Shown one piece after another: positions 1 through 7,722 of a DNA stretch of 10,659 bases. Source of the DNA: Gulosibacter sediminis. GTDB taxonomy: Bacteria; Actinomycetota; Actinomycetes; Actinomycetales; Microbacteriaceae. The stretch lies in assembly GCF_014904065.1 (NCBI RefSeq), contig NZ_JACXJG010000010.1:182453-193111 (forward strand). Direction: 5' to 3'. A model generated the notes under the pieces. It worked only from the letters and a program-made list of their open reading frames with translations, was not told where the DNA came from and did no database searches. Both the position numbers and the translations under genes were made by a program. The stretch's first letter is position 1. Each line of letters begins with the position of its first letter.

Positions 1-23
1 CGTGCGCGGCGCCGCCGCGCACG
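1..23. repeat. Perfect 10-bp inverted repeat at window edge
   Basis: Positions 1-10 (CGTGCGCGGC) are the exact reverse complement of 14-23, with a 3-nt loop. It lies 15 nt beyond the terminator hairpin that follows pstB. It could be a second, back-up terminator for the pst operon or the terminator of a convergent gene outside the window. No T-tract is visible on the minus-strand exit side because the window ends there. The palindrome is seen directly; its role is inferred. Confidence 0.55.
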
Positions 24-37
24 CCCCCGGAAACGAC

Positions 38-67
38 GCGGGCGCCCCACCGGAGTGGGGCGCCCGC
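38..67 (-). terminator. Intrinsic-type terminator of the pstSCAB operon
   Basis: A perfect 13-bp GC-rich stem (38-50 pairs with 55-67) encloses a 4-nt loop. Read on the minus strand the loop is UCCG closed by C-G, which fits the very stable UNCG tetraloop class. It starts 20 nt after the pstB stop codon. The sequence that follows on the minus strand (GTCGTTTCC) has only a short T run, typical of high-GC actinobacteria. The stem is perfect, so it could also stop a converging plus-strand transcript. Confidence 0.8.
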
Positions 68-87
68 CAACGCACAGGATGCGCGAC

Positions 88-867
88 TTAGCCGAAGCGG
101 CCGGTCACGTAGTCCTGGGTCTGGTTGTTGCTCGGGTTCTCGAAGATGGTGCGAGTGTCGTCGAACTCGATGAGCTTGCCCGGCTTGCCGGTACCCGCAA
201 TGTTGAAGAAGCCGGTCTTGTCGCTGACGCGAGTGGCCTGCTGCATGTTGTGGGTCACGATCACGATCGTGTAGTCGGTCTTGAGCTCGTGAATGAGGTC
301 TTCGATCGCGAGCGTCGAGATCGGGTCGAGGGCCGAGCAGGGCTCGTCCATCAGCAGCACATCGGGCTTCACCGCGATCGCGCGGGCGATGCACAGACGC
401 TGCTGCTGACCACCCGAGAGGCCGCCACCAGGAGCGTCGAGACGGTCCTTGACCTCTTCCCAGAGGTTCGCGCCGCGCAGCGACTTCTCGACGAGCTCGG
501 TCGCCTCCTTGTTGCCAATGCGCTTGTTGTTGAGGCGCACACCGGCGAGCACGTTCTCACGAATCGACATCGTGGGGAACGGGTTCGCGCGCTGGAACAC
601 CATGCCCACCTGGCGGCGCACGTTCACCGGGTCAACGCCCGTGCCGTAGAGGTCGTCGCCGTCGAGAAGCACCTCCCCGTCAACCCAAGCCTTGGGAATG
701 ACCTCGTGCATGCGGTTGAGGGTGCGGAGCACGGTCGACTTACCGCAACCCGACGGGCCGATGAAGGCGGTGACGCTCTTCGGCTCGATGGTCATGTTGA
801 CACCCTCGACAGCCTTGAACTTGTCGTAGTAGATGTCCAGGTCCTTGATTTCAATACGCTTCGACAC
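88..867 (-). CDS. pstB: Phosphate ABC transporter ATP-binding protein PstB
   Basis: PstB is the cytoplasmic ATPase that drives the PstA-PstC phosphate channel. The 259-residue product has the normal family length and complete ABC motifs: Walker [10 protein letters not shown] at residues 37-45, Q-loop Q92, signature LSGGQQQR at 150-157, Walker B LLMDEP at 171-176, and the H-loop histidine H206. Typical PstB wording such as CSALDPIST follows Walker B. The start is a GTG, preceded by an AAGGA-type ribosome site about 10 nt upstream; translation begins [10 protein letters not shown]. It is the last gene of the operon, 38 nt after pstA, and is followed by a strong terminator. phoU, often next to pstB in other bacteria, is absent from the operon. 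Identification is secure. Confidence 0.97.
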   Translation of the reverse strand: MSKRIEIKDLDIYYDKFKAVEGVNMTIEPKSVTAFIGPSGCGKSTVLRTLNRMHEVIPKAWVDGEVLLDGDDLYGTGVDPVNVRRQVGMVFQRANPFPTMSIRENVLAGVRLNNKRIGNKEATELVEKSLRGANLWEEVKDRLDAPGGGLSGGQQQRLCIARAIAVKPDVLLMDEPCSALDPISTLAIEDLIHELKTDYTIVIVTHNMQQATRVSDKTGFFNIAGTGKPGKLIEFDDTRTIFENPSNNQTQDYVTGRFG

Positions 868-905
868 TGTGAAAGATCCTTTGTTTCGAAGTTAAGCCCG
901 ACGAC

Positions 906-2054
906 CTAGCGGTCCTTCTTGGGCGAGAAGTAGTAGCTGATGACGCGGCCGATGACGTTGAGCACGACCACGATGAGCAGCAGCGCGAGGGCGCCCGCCC
1001 ACGAGAGCATCTCGGCCTCGTCACCGGTGAACTTCCACTGCTGGAACACGAGCGTCGGCAGCGTCGACATGGCGCCCTGGAACGGGTTCAGGTTCATGTT
1101 GATCGTCATACCGGCAGCAACCATCAGGGGAGCGGTCTCACCGATCACGCGGGCGATGGCCAGTAGCACACCGGTCACGAGACCACCGAGGCAGGTAGGA
1201 AGCACAACCTTGACGATCGTGCGCCACTTCGTCACACCGAGGGCGTAGGAGGCCTCGCGGAGGTCCATCGGCACGAGGCGAATCATCTCTTCAGCCGAGC
1301 GCACGACGGTCGGGATCATCAGCACCATGAGCGCGATCGAGCCAACGAAACCGCTCTTGATCGTGGTGATGTCACCGCCTGCCAGCTGCGTGAACAGCAT
1401 GAACAGCGCGAAGGCGAACAGACCGGCGACGATCGAGGGAATACCCGTCATCACGTCGACGAAGAAGTTGAGCAGCTTGCTCAGCCAGTTGCCGCGCCCG
1501 TACTCGACGAGGTAGATCGCCGTGAAGATACCGATCGGCACCGACATGAGCGTCGTGAGGCCGGTGATCCAGAGCGTACCGATGATCGAGTTAAGCGCGC
1601 CTCGCTGGCCGGGCACCGCGGCGTCGCGAGTCCAGAAGTTGGCTTGGAGCAGGCCCGGGATACCGTTCACGAGGAGCGTGAAGATCAGCGAGAGCAGCGG
1701 GATCATCGCGATGACGAACGCCACCGTGAGCAGGCCCGACACGAAGCGGTTCGTGGCCTGGCGGGGACCCTCAACCTGGCGCGAGATGAAGTACACGCCG
1801 AGCAGGTAGACCAGGCCAGCGAGCGCGAGCCACGCGCCCCAGTTGAAGTTGAGCGTGAGCTTGCCGGTCTGCTCGGTGAAGATGAAGAGCGGGTCACCGC
1901 TCATGAGCCAGAGCAGACCGAAGATGATGGTCGAGATGACGAGTGCGCCAACGGCGATCAGACCGACCTGGCCACCCGAGAGGTGGCCGGCGGTAAGGGC
2001 GTTCTTGGCGCGACCCTTCGACGGGGCCGCAGGAGTTGTCGTGGTAGTAGACAT
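906..2054 (-). CDS. pstA: Phosphate ABC transporter permease PstA (N-terminally extended)
   Basis: PstA is one of the two inner-membrane permeases of the high-affinity phosphate importer. The core from about residue 105 to 382 has the six expected hydrophobic segments and the EAA-type coupling loop that docks on PstB (REASYALGVTKW, from residue 266). The protein is 382 residues, roughly 90 longer than the common PstA length of about 290. The excess is an N-terminal Thr/Ala/Lys-rich tail followed by two additional predicted transmembrane helices at about 31-51 and 72-91. The start at 2054 has a GAGAGGAA ribosome site that directly follows the pstC stop codon, so translation of the two permeases is probably coupled (13 nt between genes). 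The family call is secure. The function of the extra helices is unknown, though I believe such long PstA forms occur in other actinobacteria. Confidence 0.96.
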   Translation of the reverse strand: MSTTTTTPAAPSKGRAKNALTAGHLSGGQVGLIAVGALVISTIIFGLLWLMSGDPLFIFTEQTGKLTLNFNWGAWLALAGLVYLLGVYFISRQVEGPRQATNRFVSGLLTVAFVIAMIPLLSLIFTLLVNGIPGLLQANFWTRDAAVPGQRGALNSIIGTLWITGLTTLMSVPIGIFTAIYLVEYGRGNWLSKLLNFFVDVMTGIPSIVAGLFAFALFMLFTQLAGGDITTIKSGFVGSIALMVLMIPTVVRSAEEMIRLVPMDLREASYALGVTKWRTIVKVVLPTCLGGLVTGVLLAIARVIGETAPLMVAAGMTINMNLNPFQGAMSTLPTLVFQQWKFTGDEAEMLSWAGALALLLIVVVLNVIGRVISYYFSPKKDR

Positions 2055-2067
2055 GAACTGTTCCTCT

Positions 2068-3027
2068 CTACTTCTTCACGTTGCGGCTGATGATCCAGCG
2101 GCCGATCGAGTTCACGATCAGCGTGATCGCGAACAGGACAAGGCCACCGGCGATGAGCGTCGACGAGTTCTGGCCGTGCGCCTCGGGGAAGTTGAGGGCG
2201 ATGGATGCGGCGATGGTGGTCGGGTTCTCGGAGGTGAGCAGCTTGAACGTCACCGCGCCCGTCGCCGACAGCACCATCGTGATGGCCATCGTTTCACCGA
2301 GCGCTCGACCGAGGGCGAGGATCGCGGAGGCGAACATACCCGAGGATGCGTAGGGGAAGACCGCCTGCTTCACCATCTCCCAGCGGGTCGCGCCGAGGGC
2401 GAGCGAGGCCTCCTCGTGCAGACGGGGGGTCTGCAGGAAGATCTCGCGGCTGAGCGACGTCATGATCGGGAGGATCATGATCGCGAGCACGATCGCGGCG
2501 GTAAGCATGTTCTTGCCGGTTGGCGTCGGGTTGCCCGCGAAGAGGGGAATCCAGCCGAGGTAGTTGCTGAGCCACGTGTAGAGCGGGCCGGCGATCGGCG
2601 CGAACACCAGGATGCCCCAGAGACCGAAGATGACCGAGGGGATCGCGGCGAGCATGTCAATGATGAAGCCGAGGGCGCCGGTGAGCTTGCGGCTCGCGAA
2701 GTGGCTGATGAAGAGGGCCACCGCGACGCCGACCGGGAACGCCATGATCATCGCGAGCAGCGACGCCCAGACGGTGCCGAACACGAGCGGGGCGATGTAG
2801 CCGAGGAAGCCGCCGTTCTGGCGGAGCGAGTCGGCCGAGTCTTCGGCGACCGGGGTGGTGATGGCCGGCAGGCCCTGGATCAGCAGGAAGAAGAACACTG
2901 CGGCCAGGATCGCCAGAATGAGCGCGCCGGAAGTGGTGGAAATGGTCTCGAAAACGGTGTCGCCAACGCGTCGGACCGCTTTGGCGCGAGCCGGAGGCGT
3001 CGGGGTCGCCGTGTCAGTGGTGGTCAT
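2068..3027 (-). CDS. pstC: Phosphate ABC transporter permease PstC
   Basis: PstC forms the phosphate channel together with PstA. The 319-residue protein has a short Thr/Pro-rich N-terminus, a first transmembrane helix at about residues 33-55, and five further helices. The EAA-type loop that contacts PstB is at about 205-230 (HEEASLALGATRWEMVKQ). The start at 3027 is supported by a GAGGAAGG ribosome site about 8 nt upstream. It is separated from pstS by 140 nt containing strong hairpins and is followed 13 nt later by pstA. Length and motifs are ordinary for the family. Confidence 0.97.
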   Translation of the reverse strand: MTTTDTATPTPPARAKAVRRVGDTVFETISTTSGALILAILAAVFFFLLIQGLPAITTPVAEDSADSLRQNGGFLGYIAPLVFGTVWASLLAMIMAFPVGVAVALFISHFASRKLTGALGFIIDMLAAIPSVIFGLWGILVFAPIAGPLYTWLSNYLGWIPLFAGNPTPTGKNMLTAAIVLAIMILPIMTSLSREIFLQTPRLHEEASLALGATRWEMVKQAVFPYASSGMFASAILALGRALGETMAITMVLSATGAVTFKLLTSENPTTIAASIALNFPEAHGQNSSTLIAGGLVLFAITLIVNSIGRWIISRNVKK

Positions 3028-3091
3028 CTGACGTGCCTTCCTCAGTGAAACGTGGGGGTGAGGTAAGTCTCAAGGTCGGGGGGCGCTTCTA

Positions 3092-3160
3092 CGCAGTAAG
3101 TGCCCGGTACCGGCATAATGCACGGCACCGGGCACCTTACTTCACTGCGAGAAACGCAGT
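3092..3160 (-). promoter_or_regulatory. Competing hairpins in the pstS-pstC intergenic RNA
   Basis: Two stem-loops sit between the pstS stop and pstC. The first is a perfect 6-bp hairpin just after the stop: ACTGCG (3144-3149) pairs with CGCAGT (3155-3160) around a 5-nt loop. The second is a long stem: 3095-3108 pairs with 3127-3141 (8 bp plus 6 bp, with a single bulged base at 3135) around an 18-nt loop. A second copy of CGCAGT at 3092-3097 could also capture the ACTGCG strand, so the two structures share a segment and may exclude each other. No T-tract follows, so this is probably not a full terminator. Likely roles are protecting the 3' end of pstS mRNA, RNA processing, or partial attenuation so that the binding protein is made in excess of the membrane subunits. 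The pairing is seen; the role is inferred. Confidence 0.6.
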
Positions 3161-3167
3161 AGGAGTA

Positions 3168-4286
3168 CTACTGGATCGCGTCAATCGCGGTCTGGGCCTC
3201 GCTGCGGATCTCGTCCGAGATCGGGGCGTTGCCGGCAACCGAAGCCGCGGCGTCCTGCGCCTCAGGGGTGATGACGTAGTTGAAGTAGGCCTTCACGAGC
3301 TCGCCCTTGGCGTCGTCCTGGTAGTCGGCGCAGCCGATGAGGTACGACACGAGAACAATCGGGTAGGCACCCTCAACGCCGGTGTAGTCGAGCGCGTAGG
3401 CGAGGTCGGTCGCGGCGCGGCCCTCCTCGAGCGACGAGCCAGCAACAACCTGCGCGGCAGCCTCGGGGCTGTACGGCACGAACTCCGAACCCGACTTGAT
3501 CGCAGCGGTCTGCAGGTCGGTCGCAGCCGAAGCGTCGAGGTAACCGATGGTGCCCTCACCAGCAGCAACGGCCTCAGCAACACCAGCGGTCTGGTTCGCG
3601 GCCTCGCCACCAAGGTCGGCCGGGAAGTCGTCCTCGTCGCCGTAGGTCCAGGTGTCGGGAGCGGCCTCGGTGAGGTACGCGGTGAAGTTACCGGTGGTAC
3701 CCGACTTGTCGCCACGGTGCACAGCGGTGATGGTGGTGTCGGGGAGGTCGACGCCCTCGTTGATCGCGGCGATGGCTGGGTCGTTCCAGGTGGTGACCTC
3801 GCCCGCGTAAATCTTGGCGATGGTCTCGGCGTCAAGGTTGAGGCCGTCGACGCCCGGAAGGTTGTACGCCACCGCGATCGGCGAGATGTAGGCGGGGAAC
3901 TCGACGAGGTCGGTGCCGTCGGCGCAGAGCGGGAAGGTGCTCTCTTCGATCTCGTCGGTCTTGTAGGCGCGGTCCGAACCGATGAAGTCCGACGAGCCAG
4001 CGACGAAGTTCTCGCGGCCGGTGCCCGAACCAGTGGCCTCGTAGTTGACGGTGACGCCAGACTCGATGCCCTGGAAGCCGGGAACCCAAGCGTTGAGCTG
4101 AGCCTGCTCCTGCGAGCTCGCGCCCGTCGCGTTGAGGCTGCCCGAGAGCGAGCCGCCGCCGGCAGCTGCGGTCGAGTCCGCGCCGCTGGTCGAGTCGGTA
4201 CCTGCGTCGCCGCCAGCGCAGCCGGCAAGAGCGAGCGCGGCAATTGCGGTCATGGCGACCGATGCGCCAACACGCGAAAGCTTCAT
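3168..4286 (-). CDS. pstS: Phosphate-binding lipoprotein PstS
   Basis: PstS captures extracellular phosphate and delivers it to PstC-PstA. The 372-residue protein starts with a lipoprotein signal peptide: basic n-region MKLSR, a hydrophobic stretch, and lipobox LAGC with the lipidated cysteine at residue 23. A Gly/Ser/Thr/Ala-rich linker (about 24-50) then tethers the binding domain. Typical PstS phosphate-contact segments are visible: GASSQEQ near 55, GSGTGRENF near 86 followed by DFIGSD, and HRGDKSGTTGNF near 190. The start is well supported by GGAGG 7 nt upstream. It is the first gene of the pst operon and has a PHO box upstream, so phosphate starvation should induce it. Identification is secure. 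Confidence 0.97.
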   Translation of the reverse strand: MKLSRVGASVAMTAIAALALAGCAGGDAGTDSTSGADSTAAAGGGSLSGSLNATGASSQEQAQLNAWVPGFQGIESGVTVNYEATGSGTGRENFVAGSSDFIGSDRAYKTDEIEESTFPLCADGTDLVEFPAYISPIAVAYNLPGVDGLNLDAETIAKIYAGEVTTWNDPAIAAINEGVDLPDTTITAVHRGDKSGTTGNFTAYLTEAAPDTWTYGDEDDFPADLGGEAANQTAGVAEAVAAGEGTIGYLDASAATDLQTAAIKSGSEFVPYSPEAAAQVVAGSSLEEGRAATDLAYALDYTGVEGAYPIVLVSYLIGCADYQDDAKGELVKAYFNYVITPEAQDAAASVAGNAPISDEIRSEAQTAIDAIQ

Positions 4287-4313
4287 TGAGTTTCCTCCAT
4301 AAGAAACGTATTT

Positions 4314-4347
4314 GGTTTCGAACCTGTTCGGGTTCGTGAACCGAAAC
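4314..4347 (-). repeat. Nested inverted repeats in the pstS 5' leader
   Basis: GTTTCG (4315-4320) can pair with CGAAAC (4342-4347). Inside it, AACC (4321-4324) pairs with GGTT (4331-4334); an alternative pairing joins GGTTC (4331-4335) with GAACC (4338-4342). The element lies between the putative promoter and the ribosome site of pstS, and so should be in the leader RNA. It also contains one GTTCACG word on the minus strand (4335-4341) resembling a PHO half-site. It could be a second regulator contact or an mRNA-stabilising structure; no known riboswitch class is recognised. Confidence 0.35.
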
Positions 4348-4361
4348 TATGCGTGGGCGGT

Positions 4362-4367
4362 AACGTA
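4362..4367 (-). promoter_or_regulatory. pstS: Possible -10 box for pstS
   Basis: TACGTT on the minus strand fits TANNNT. A 17-nt spacer would place the -35 region over the second PHO half-site, as in activator-dependent promoters that lack a good -35. An alternative -10 is TAGTTT at 4344-4349. The choice between them cannot be made from sequence alone. Confidence 0.3.
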
Positions 4368-4380
4368 CTTGCAGCGGAAA

Positions 4381-4398
4381 TATGAACGCGCGGTGAAC
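4381..4398 (-). promoter_or_regulatory. PHO box upstream of pstS
   Basis: On the minus strand the sequence reads GTTCACC-GCGC-GTTCATA: two 7-nt half-sites in direct repeat with an 11-nt period. This matches the known binding architecture of actinobacterial phosphate-starvation response regulators (PhoP in Streptomyces, RegX3 in mycobacteria; GTTCACC direct repeats). The first half-site is a perfect match and the second matches 5 of 7. It lies about 95-112 nt upstream of the pstS start codon, where an activator overlapping a -35 region would sit. Regulation of pstSCAB by phosphate is therefore expected. The regulator gene itself is not in the window. Confidence 0.8.
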
Positions 4399-4472
4399 GA
4401 TCCCTGGTGGCCGTGACAAATGAATGCAATCTGTCATTGATGCGTACGCAACATGAATCGGGGCTGATCACG

Positions 4473-4487
4473 GCGCGAATTTCGCGC
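4473..4487 (-). terminator. Weak hairpin after the mutT1-like gene
   Basis: GCGCG (4473-4477) and CGCGC (4483-4487) form a short stem with an AT-rich loop, 30 nt after the stop codon of the Nudix gene. There is no T-tract. A perfect 10-bp palindrome TGCGTACGCA lies further downstream at 4441-4450. Either could mark the end of the ppk-mutT1 transcript, but read-through into pstSCAB cannot be excluded. Confidence 0.3.
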
Positions 4488-4517
4488 GGCTAGGGATGCG
4501 CAGCCGGCCCAGGCGTG

Positions 4518-5462
4518 TTAGATGCGCGGGCCCTGAGTTTCGACCGCGACGAGGCCGCGTTCGGTGCCCTCGGCGGGCACGTGTAGCAGCGTGAACTCGG
4601 CGGTCGAGAGCATCGCATAGCGCGACAGCGGCGCCGGTTCGTTGCCGCAGGCGCGTGCGACGGAGCGCACGATGTCGGGCATGACGGGGGAGTGGCTGCA
4701 GATAACTACGGTGCTCGGCTCGGCGAGGGCCGACAGGACGACCTCGTCGACGTCGCCGTCGCCCGGGCCTGCCGACTGCGAGATCGCTCGCTCGCTTGAG
4801 GGGACAAGCCCGAGCGTGCTGGCGACGGGGCTCACGGTCGTGAGGCAGCGCACGGCCGTCGACGACACGATGCGCTTCGGTCCGTACGCCTCGAGGATGT
4901 CCGCGACCTGCTCGGCCTGCTCTTGGCCGCGCGAGGTGAGCGGCCGCGATTCGTCGTTGCCGGGCCACGACAGGGGCGGCACCGCCTGCGCGTGCCGCAG
5001 CGCGATTACGGCAAAGGTGCGCGCCGTGCCGGCCTTGATGCGCTCGTGCAGCACCGCGAGGAGCTCTTTGTCACGACCGTAGGTGAGGTGCTTGCTCGCC
5101 TTCTTCAGGCCCATCCACTCGAGCTTGTCGACCTCGTCGTTCGGCACGAACTCGTTGCGCGCGACCTCCTCAGCAGGCACTTCGGCGGCCCAGTAGTGGA
5201 CCTCCTTCGGCCGCCCGCTCGGCAGCGTGTACTCGATCGAGCCGAGCGGCGCATCCAAGGTCACCCGAAAGCCGGTCTCCTCGCGAATCTCGCGCACCGC
5301 AGTCTCGGGCAGCGTCTCGCCCGGGTCAACCTTGCCCTTCGGGAACGAGTAGTCGCCGTGGCGGTCGCGGTGAATCACGAGCACCCGCGGCTTCTCACCG
5401 TCCATGTGCCAGAGGATGGCGCCGGCGGCATAGACGGTGTCGTCACGAAGTGCGGTGGTCAT
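4518..5462 (-). CDS. mutT1: Nudix hydrolase fused to SixA-like histidine phosphatase (MutT1-like)
   Basis: The 314-residue protein has two domains. Residues 8-140 are a Nudix hydrolase with an intact Nudix box from G43 to F65 (G-x5-E-x7-REIREETGF), which binds metal and cleaves nucleoside diphosphate-linked substrates. Residues 150-310 are a histidine phosphatase domain of the short SixA type, with the catalytic RHA motif (H157), a conserved arginine in SSTAVR (R205) and a second histidine in CSH (H257). The architecture is that of mycobacterial MutT1, known to hydrolyse 8-oxo-(d)GTP and dinucleoside polyphosphates. A GGAG ribosome site is 10 nt before the ATG. It lies 66 nt after ppk on the same strand, the same gene pairing as in M. 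tuberculosis, which supports co-transcription. The precise substrate is inferred from the family. Confidence 0.92.
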   Translation of the reverse strand: MTTALRDDTVYAAGAILWHMDGEKPRVLVIHRDRHGDYSFPKGKVDPGETLPETAVREIREETGFRVTLDAPLGSIEYTLPSGRPKEVHYWAAEVPAEEVARNEFVPNDEVDKLEWMGLKKASKHLTYGRDKELLAVLHERIKAGTARTFAVIALRHAQAVPPLSWPGNDESRPLTSRGQEQAEQVADILEAYGPKRIVSSTAVRCLTTVSPVASTLGLVPSSERAISQSAGPGDGDVDEVVLSALAEPSTVVICSHSPVMPDIVRSVARACGNEPAPLSRYAMLSTAEFTLLHVPAEGTERGLVAVETQGPRI

Positions 5463-5528
5463 CGACGAGGTGCTCCAGAGAATCGATCAGGATGCGCGGG
5501 CTCGGCCGCGCGGGGACGCTTCCGAATG

Positions 5529-7652
5529 CTAACGCAGGGTGTGGCGCATCGGACGCGCTTGGATGCGGCGCATCAGCTCGTCGTGGAGCTGGGGCAGCCG
5601 GCGACCATTCTCGTCGACGCTGCGGCGCACCCACTCGCCGCTCGACTCGAGCGTCCACGTCGAGTAGTCGTTCGACATGCCCATGTCGAAGAAGTCCTCG
5701 AGTTCCTTGACGTGGTGCGGGTCGGCGAGGCGAACCAGCGCCTCGATGCGGCGGTCGAGGTTGCGGTGCATCATGTCGGCCGAACCGATGTACGTCTGCG
5801 TGTCGCCACCGTTGTGGAACGTGAAGATACGCGAGTGCTCGAGATAGCGGCCGACGACCGAGCGCACCTGGATGGTCTCGCTGAGGCCGGGCACGCCCGG
5901 GCGGATGCCGCAGATGCCGCGCACGTAGATGTCAACGGGCACGCCGGCCTGCGAGGCCGCGTAGAGCGCGTCGATGATCTCCTCGTCGATTATCGAGTTC
6001 ACCTTGATGCGGATGCGGCTCTCCTCGCCGCGCAGTGCGGCCTGGCGCTCGCGGTCGATGAGGTCGAGCAGGCCCTTGCGCAGGTGGAGCGGCGCGACGA
6101 GCAGGCGCTTGAAGTCGCGCTCGATCGCGTAGCCCGAGAGCTGGTTGAACAGGCGGGTCACGTCACCCGAGACCTCGGGGTCGCAGGTGAACAGGCCGAG
6201 GTCCTCGTAGATGCGCGAGGTCTTCGGGTTGTAGTTGCCCGTGCCGATGTGGTTGTAGGCGCGCAGCTTGCCGTCTTCGCGGCGCAGCACCTGCAGGAGC
6301 TTGCAGTGGGTCTTGAGGCCGACGAGGCCGTAGACGACGTGCACGCCCGCCTTCTCGAGCTTGCGGGCCCAGACGATATTGTTCTGCTCGTCGAAGCGCG
6401 CCTTGATCTCGACGAGGGCGAGCACCTGCTTGCCCGACTCGGCCGCCTTGATGAGCGCCGCGACGATCGGCGAGTCACCCGAGGTGCGGTAGAGCGTCTG
6501 CTTGATCGCGAGCACATCCGGGTCGGAGGCGGCCTGCTCGATGAACTCGACCACGCTGGTCGAGAACGATTCGTACGGGTGGTGCACCAGCACATCCCGC
6601 TCGGCGATCGCCCGGAACACGTCGGGCGACTCGTCGGAGTCAGAGGTGCGGAACGCGGGGTGCGTCACCGGCACGTGCGTCGAGAATTTGAGGTCGGGGC
6701 GGTTGATGCCGCCGAGCGCGAAGAGCGAGGTGAGGTCAAGCGGGCTCGGCAGCACCGTGACGGCTTCGTCGTCGACGTCGAGCTCGTCCTTGAGCAGGTC
6801 GAGCGTCTCGTCGTCCATGTCCTCCGACACCTCGAGGCGGATCGGCGGGCCGAAGCGGCGACGCAGCAGCTCCTTCTCGAGCGCCTGGAGGAGGTTCTCG
6901 GTCTCGTCCTCCTCGATCGTCACGTCCTCGTTGCGGGTGACGCGGAACGCGTGGTGGTCGAGCACCTCCATGCCGGGGAAGAGGGCGTCGAGGTGCTGCG
7001 CGATGAGGTCCTCGAGCAGGATGTACCAGGTCTCGCCTTCGGGCGCGTCGAGCGGGTAGAGGCGCGGGAGCATCGGCGGCACCTTGAGGCGCGCGAACTC
7101 GGCCTTGCCCGCCGTCGGGTTCTGCACGCGCACCGAGAGGTTGAGCGAGAGGCCCGAGATGTACGGGAACGGGTGGGCCGGGTCGACCGCCAGCGGCATC
7201 AGCACGGGGAAGATCTCGGTGCCGAACACCTCGGTGAGCTTCGCCTGCTGCTCGGCGCTGAGGTCGTTCCAGGCGAGGATGTGGATGCCCTCCGCGGCGA
7301 GCGCGGGCCGGATCGAGTCGCGGAAGTGCTCGGCGTGGCGCACCTGGAGGTCGCGCGCGGCGGCGCGGATGGTCGCGAGCTCCTGGCGCGGCGGCACACC
7401 CGCGGGGGTGGGCACCGCGAGGCCGGTGTCGATGCGGCGCTTCAAACCCGCGACGCGCACCATGAACCACTCGTCGAGGTTCGAGGGGAAGATCGCCATG
7501 AAGTTCGTGCGCTCAAGGAGCGGCACGTTGGCGTCTTCGCCGAGCTCGAGGACCCGCTGGTTGAACGCGAGCCAGCTCGTCTCGCGGTCGATGTAGCGGT
7601 CGAGGCCGATCGTGTCGTTCGTCACGGGAGTTCCGGTGTCCATAAGACGCAT
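5529..7652 (-). CDS. ppk: RNA degradosome-type polyphosphate kinase Ppk1
   Basis: Ppk1 reversibly transfers the terminal phosphate of ATP to inorganic polyphosphate. With the start at 7652 the protein is 707 residues, normal for the family. It has the N-terminal domain (from about residue 18, [21 protein letters not shown]), a head domain, and two phospholipase-D-like catalytic domains. The phosphorylated histidine is H449 in GLKTHCKL and the second catalytic histidine is H606 in YLEHSR. Their 157-residue separation equals that of E. coli H435/H592. Other hallmarks are HIGTGNYN and [17 protein letters not shown]. The start is MRLMDTG... at 7652 (AGGAAAG directly upstream) or the in-frame ATG at 7643 (12 nt from AGGA); an upstream extension to 7931 runs into mshD and has no family similarity. 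It precedes the MutT1-like gene on the same strand. Confidence 0.96.
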   Translation of the reverse strand: MRLMDTGTPVTNDTIGLDRYIDRETSWLAFNQRVLELGEDANVPLLERTNFMAIFPSNLDEWFMVRVAGLKRRIDTGLAVPTPAGVPPRQELATIRAAARDLQVRHAEHFRDSIRPALAAEGIHILAWNDLSAEQQAKLTEVFGTEIFPVLMPLAVDPAHPFPYISGLSLNLSVRVQNPTAGKAEFARLKVPPMLPRLYPLDAPEGETWYILLEDLIAQHLDALFPGMEVLDHHAFRVTRNEDVTIEEDETENLLQALEKELLRRRFGPPIRLEVSEDMDDETLDLLKDELDVDDEAVTVLPSPLDLTSLFALGGINRPDLKFSTHVPVTHPAFRTSDSDESPDVFRAIAERDVLVHHPYESFSTSVVEFIEQAASDPDVLAIKQTLYRTSGDSPIVAALIKAAESGKQVLALVEIKARFDEQNNIVWARKLEKAGVHVVYGLVGLKTHCKLLQVLRREDGKLRAYNHIGTGNYNPKTSRIYEDLGLFTCDPEVSGDVTRLFNQLSGYAIERDFKRLLVAPLHLRKGLLDLIDRERQAALRGEESRIRIKVNSIIDEEIIDALYAASQAGVPVDIYVRGICGIRPGVPGLSETIQVRSVVGRYLEHSRIFTFHNGGDTQTYIGSADMMHRNLDRRIEALVRLADPHHVKELEDFFDMGMSNDYSTWTLESSGEWVRRSVDENGRRLPQLHDELMRRIQARPMRHTLR

Positions 7653-7722
7653 CTTTCCTAGTGCCGGTAAACGGTGGGTAATGGAGCGGGCGAGCGCCCA
7701 GGGGTGGTCGGAGGCTCGGCGG

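Noticed and set aside
1843..3048. Plus-strand open frame of 401 residues opposite pstC and the start of pstA
   Set aside because: It is low-complexity and highly charged, and antisense to a well-identified permease gene.
3033..4289. Plus-strand open frame of 418 residues opposite pstS
   Set aside because: It is antisense to a lipoprotein gene with clear signal peptide and ribosome site; the product shows no domain.
4923..7661. Plus-strand open frame of 912 residues opposite ppk and the Nudix gene
   Set aside because: It is antisense to two genes with intact catalytic motifs. The product is Arg/Val/Glu/His-rich without motifs, a common shadow of GC-rich codon bias.
7688..7699. GGGCG/CGCCC hairpin between mshD and ppk as a terminator
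   Set aside because: The stem is only 5 bp with a 2-nt loop and no T-tract, which is too weak to separate the genes.
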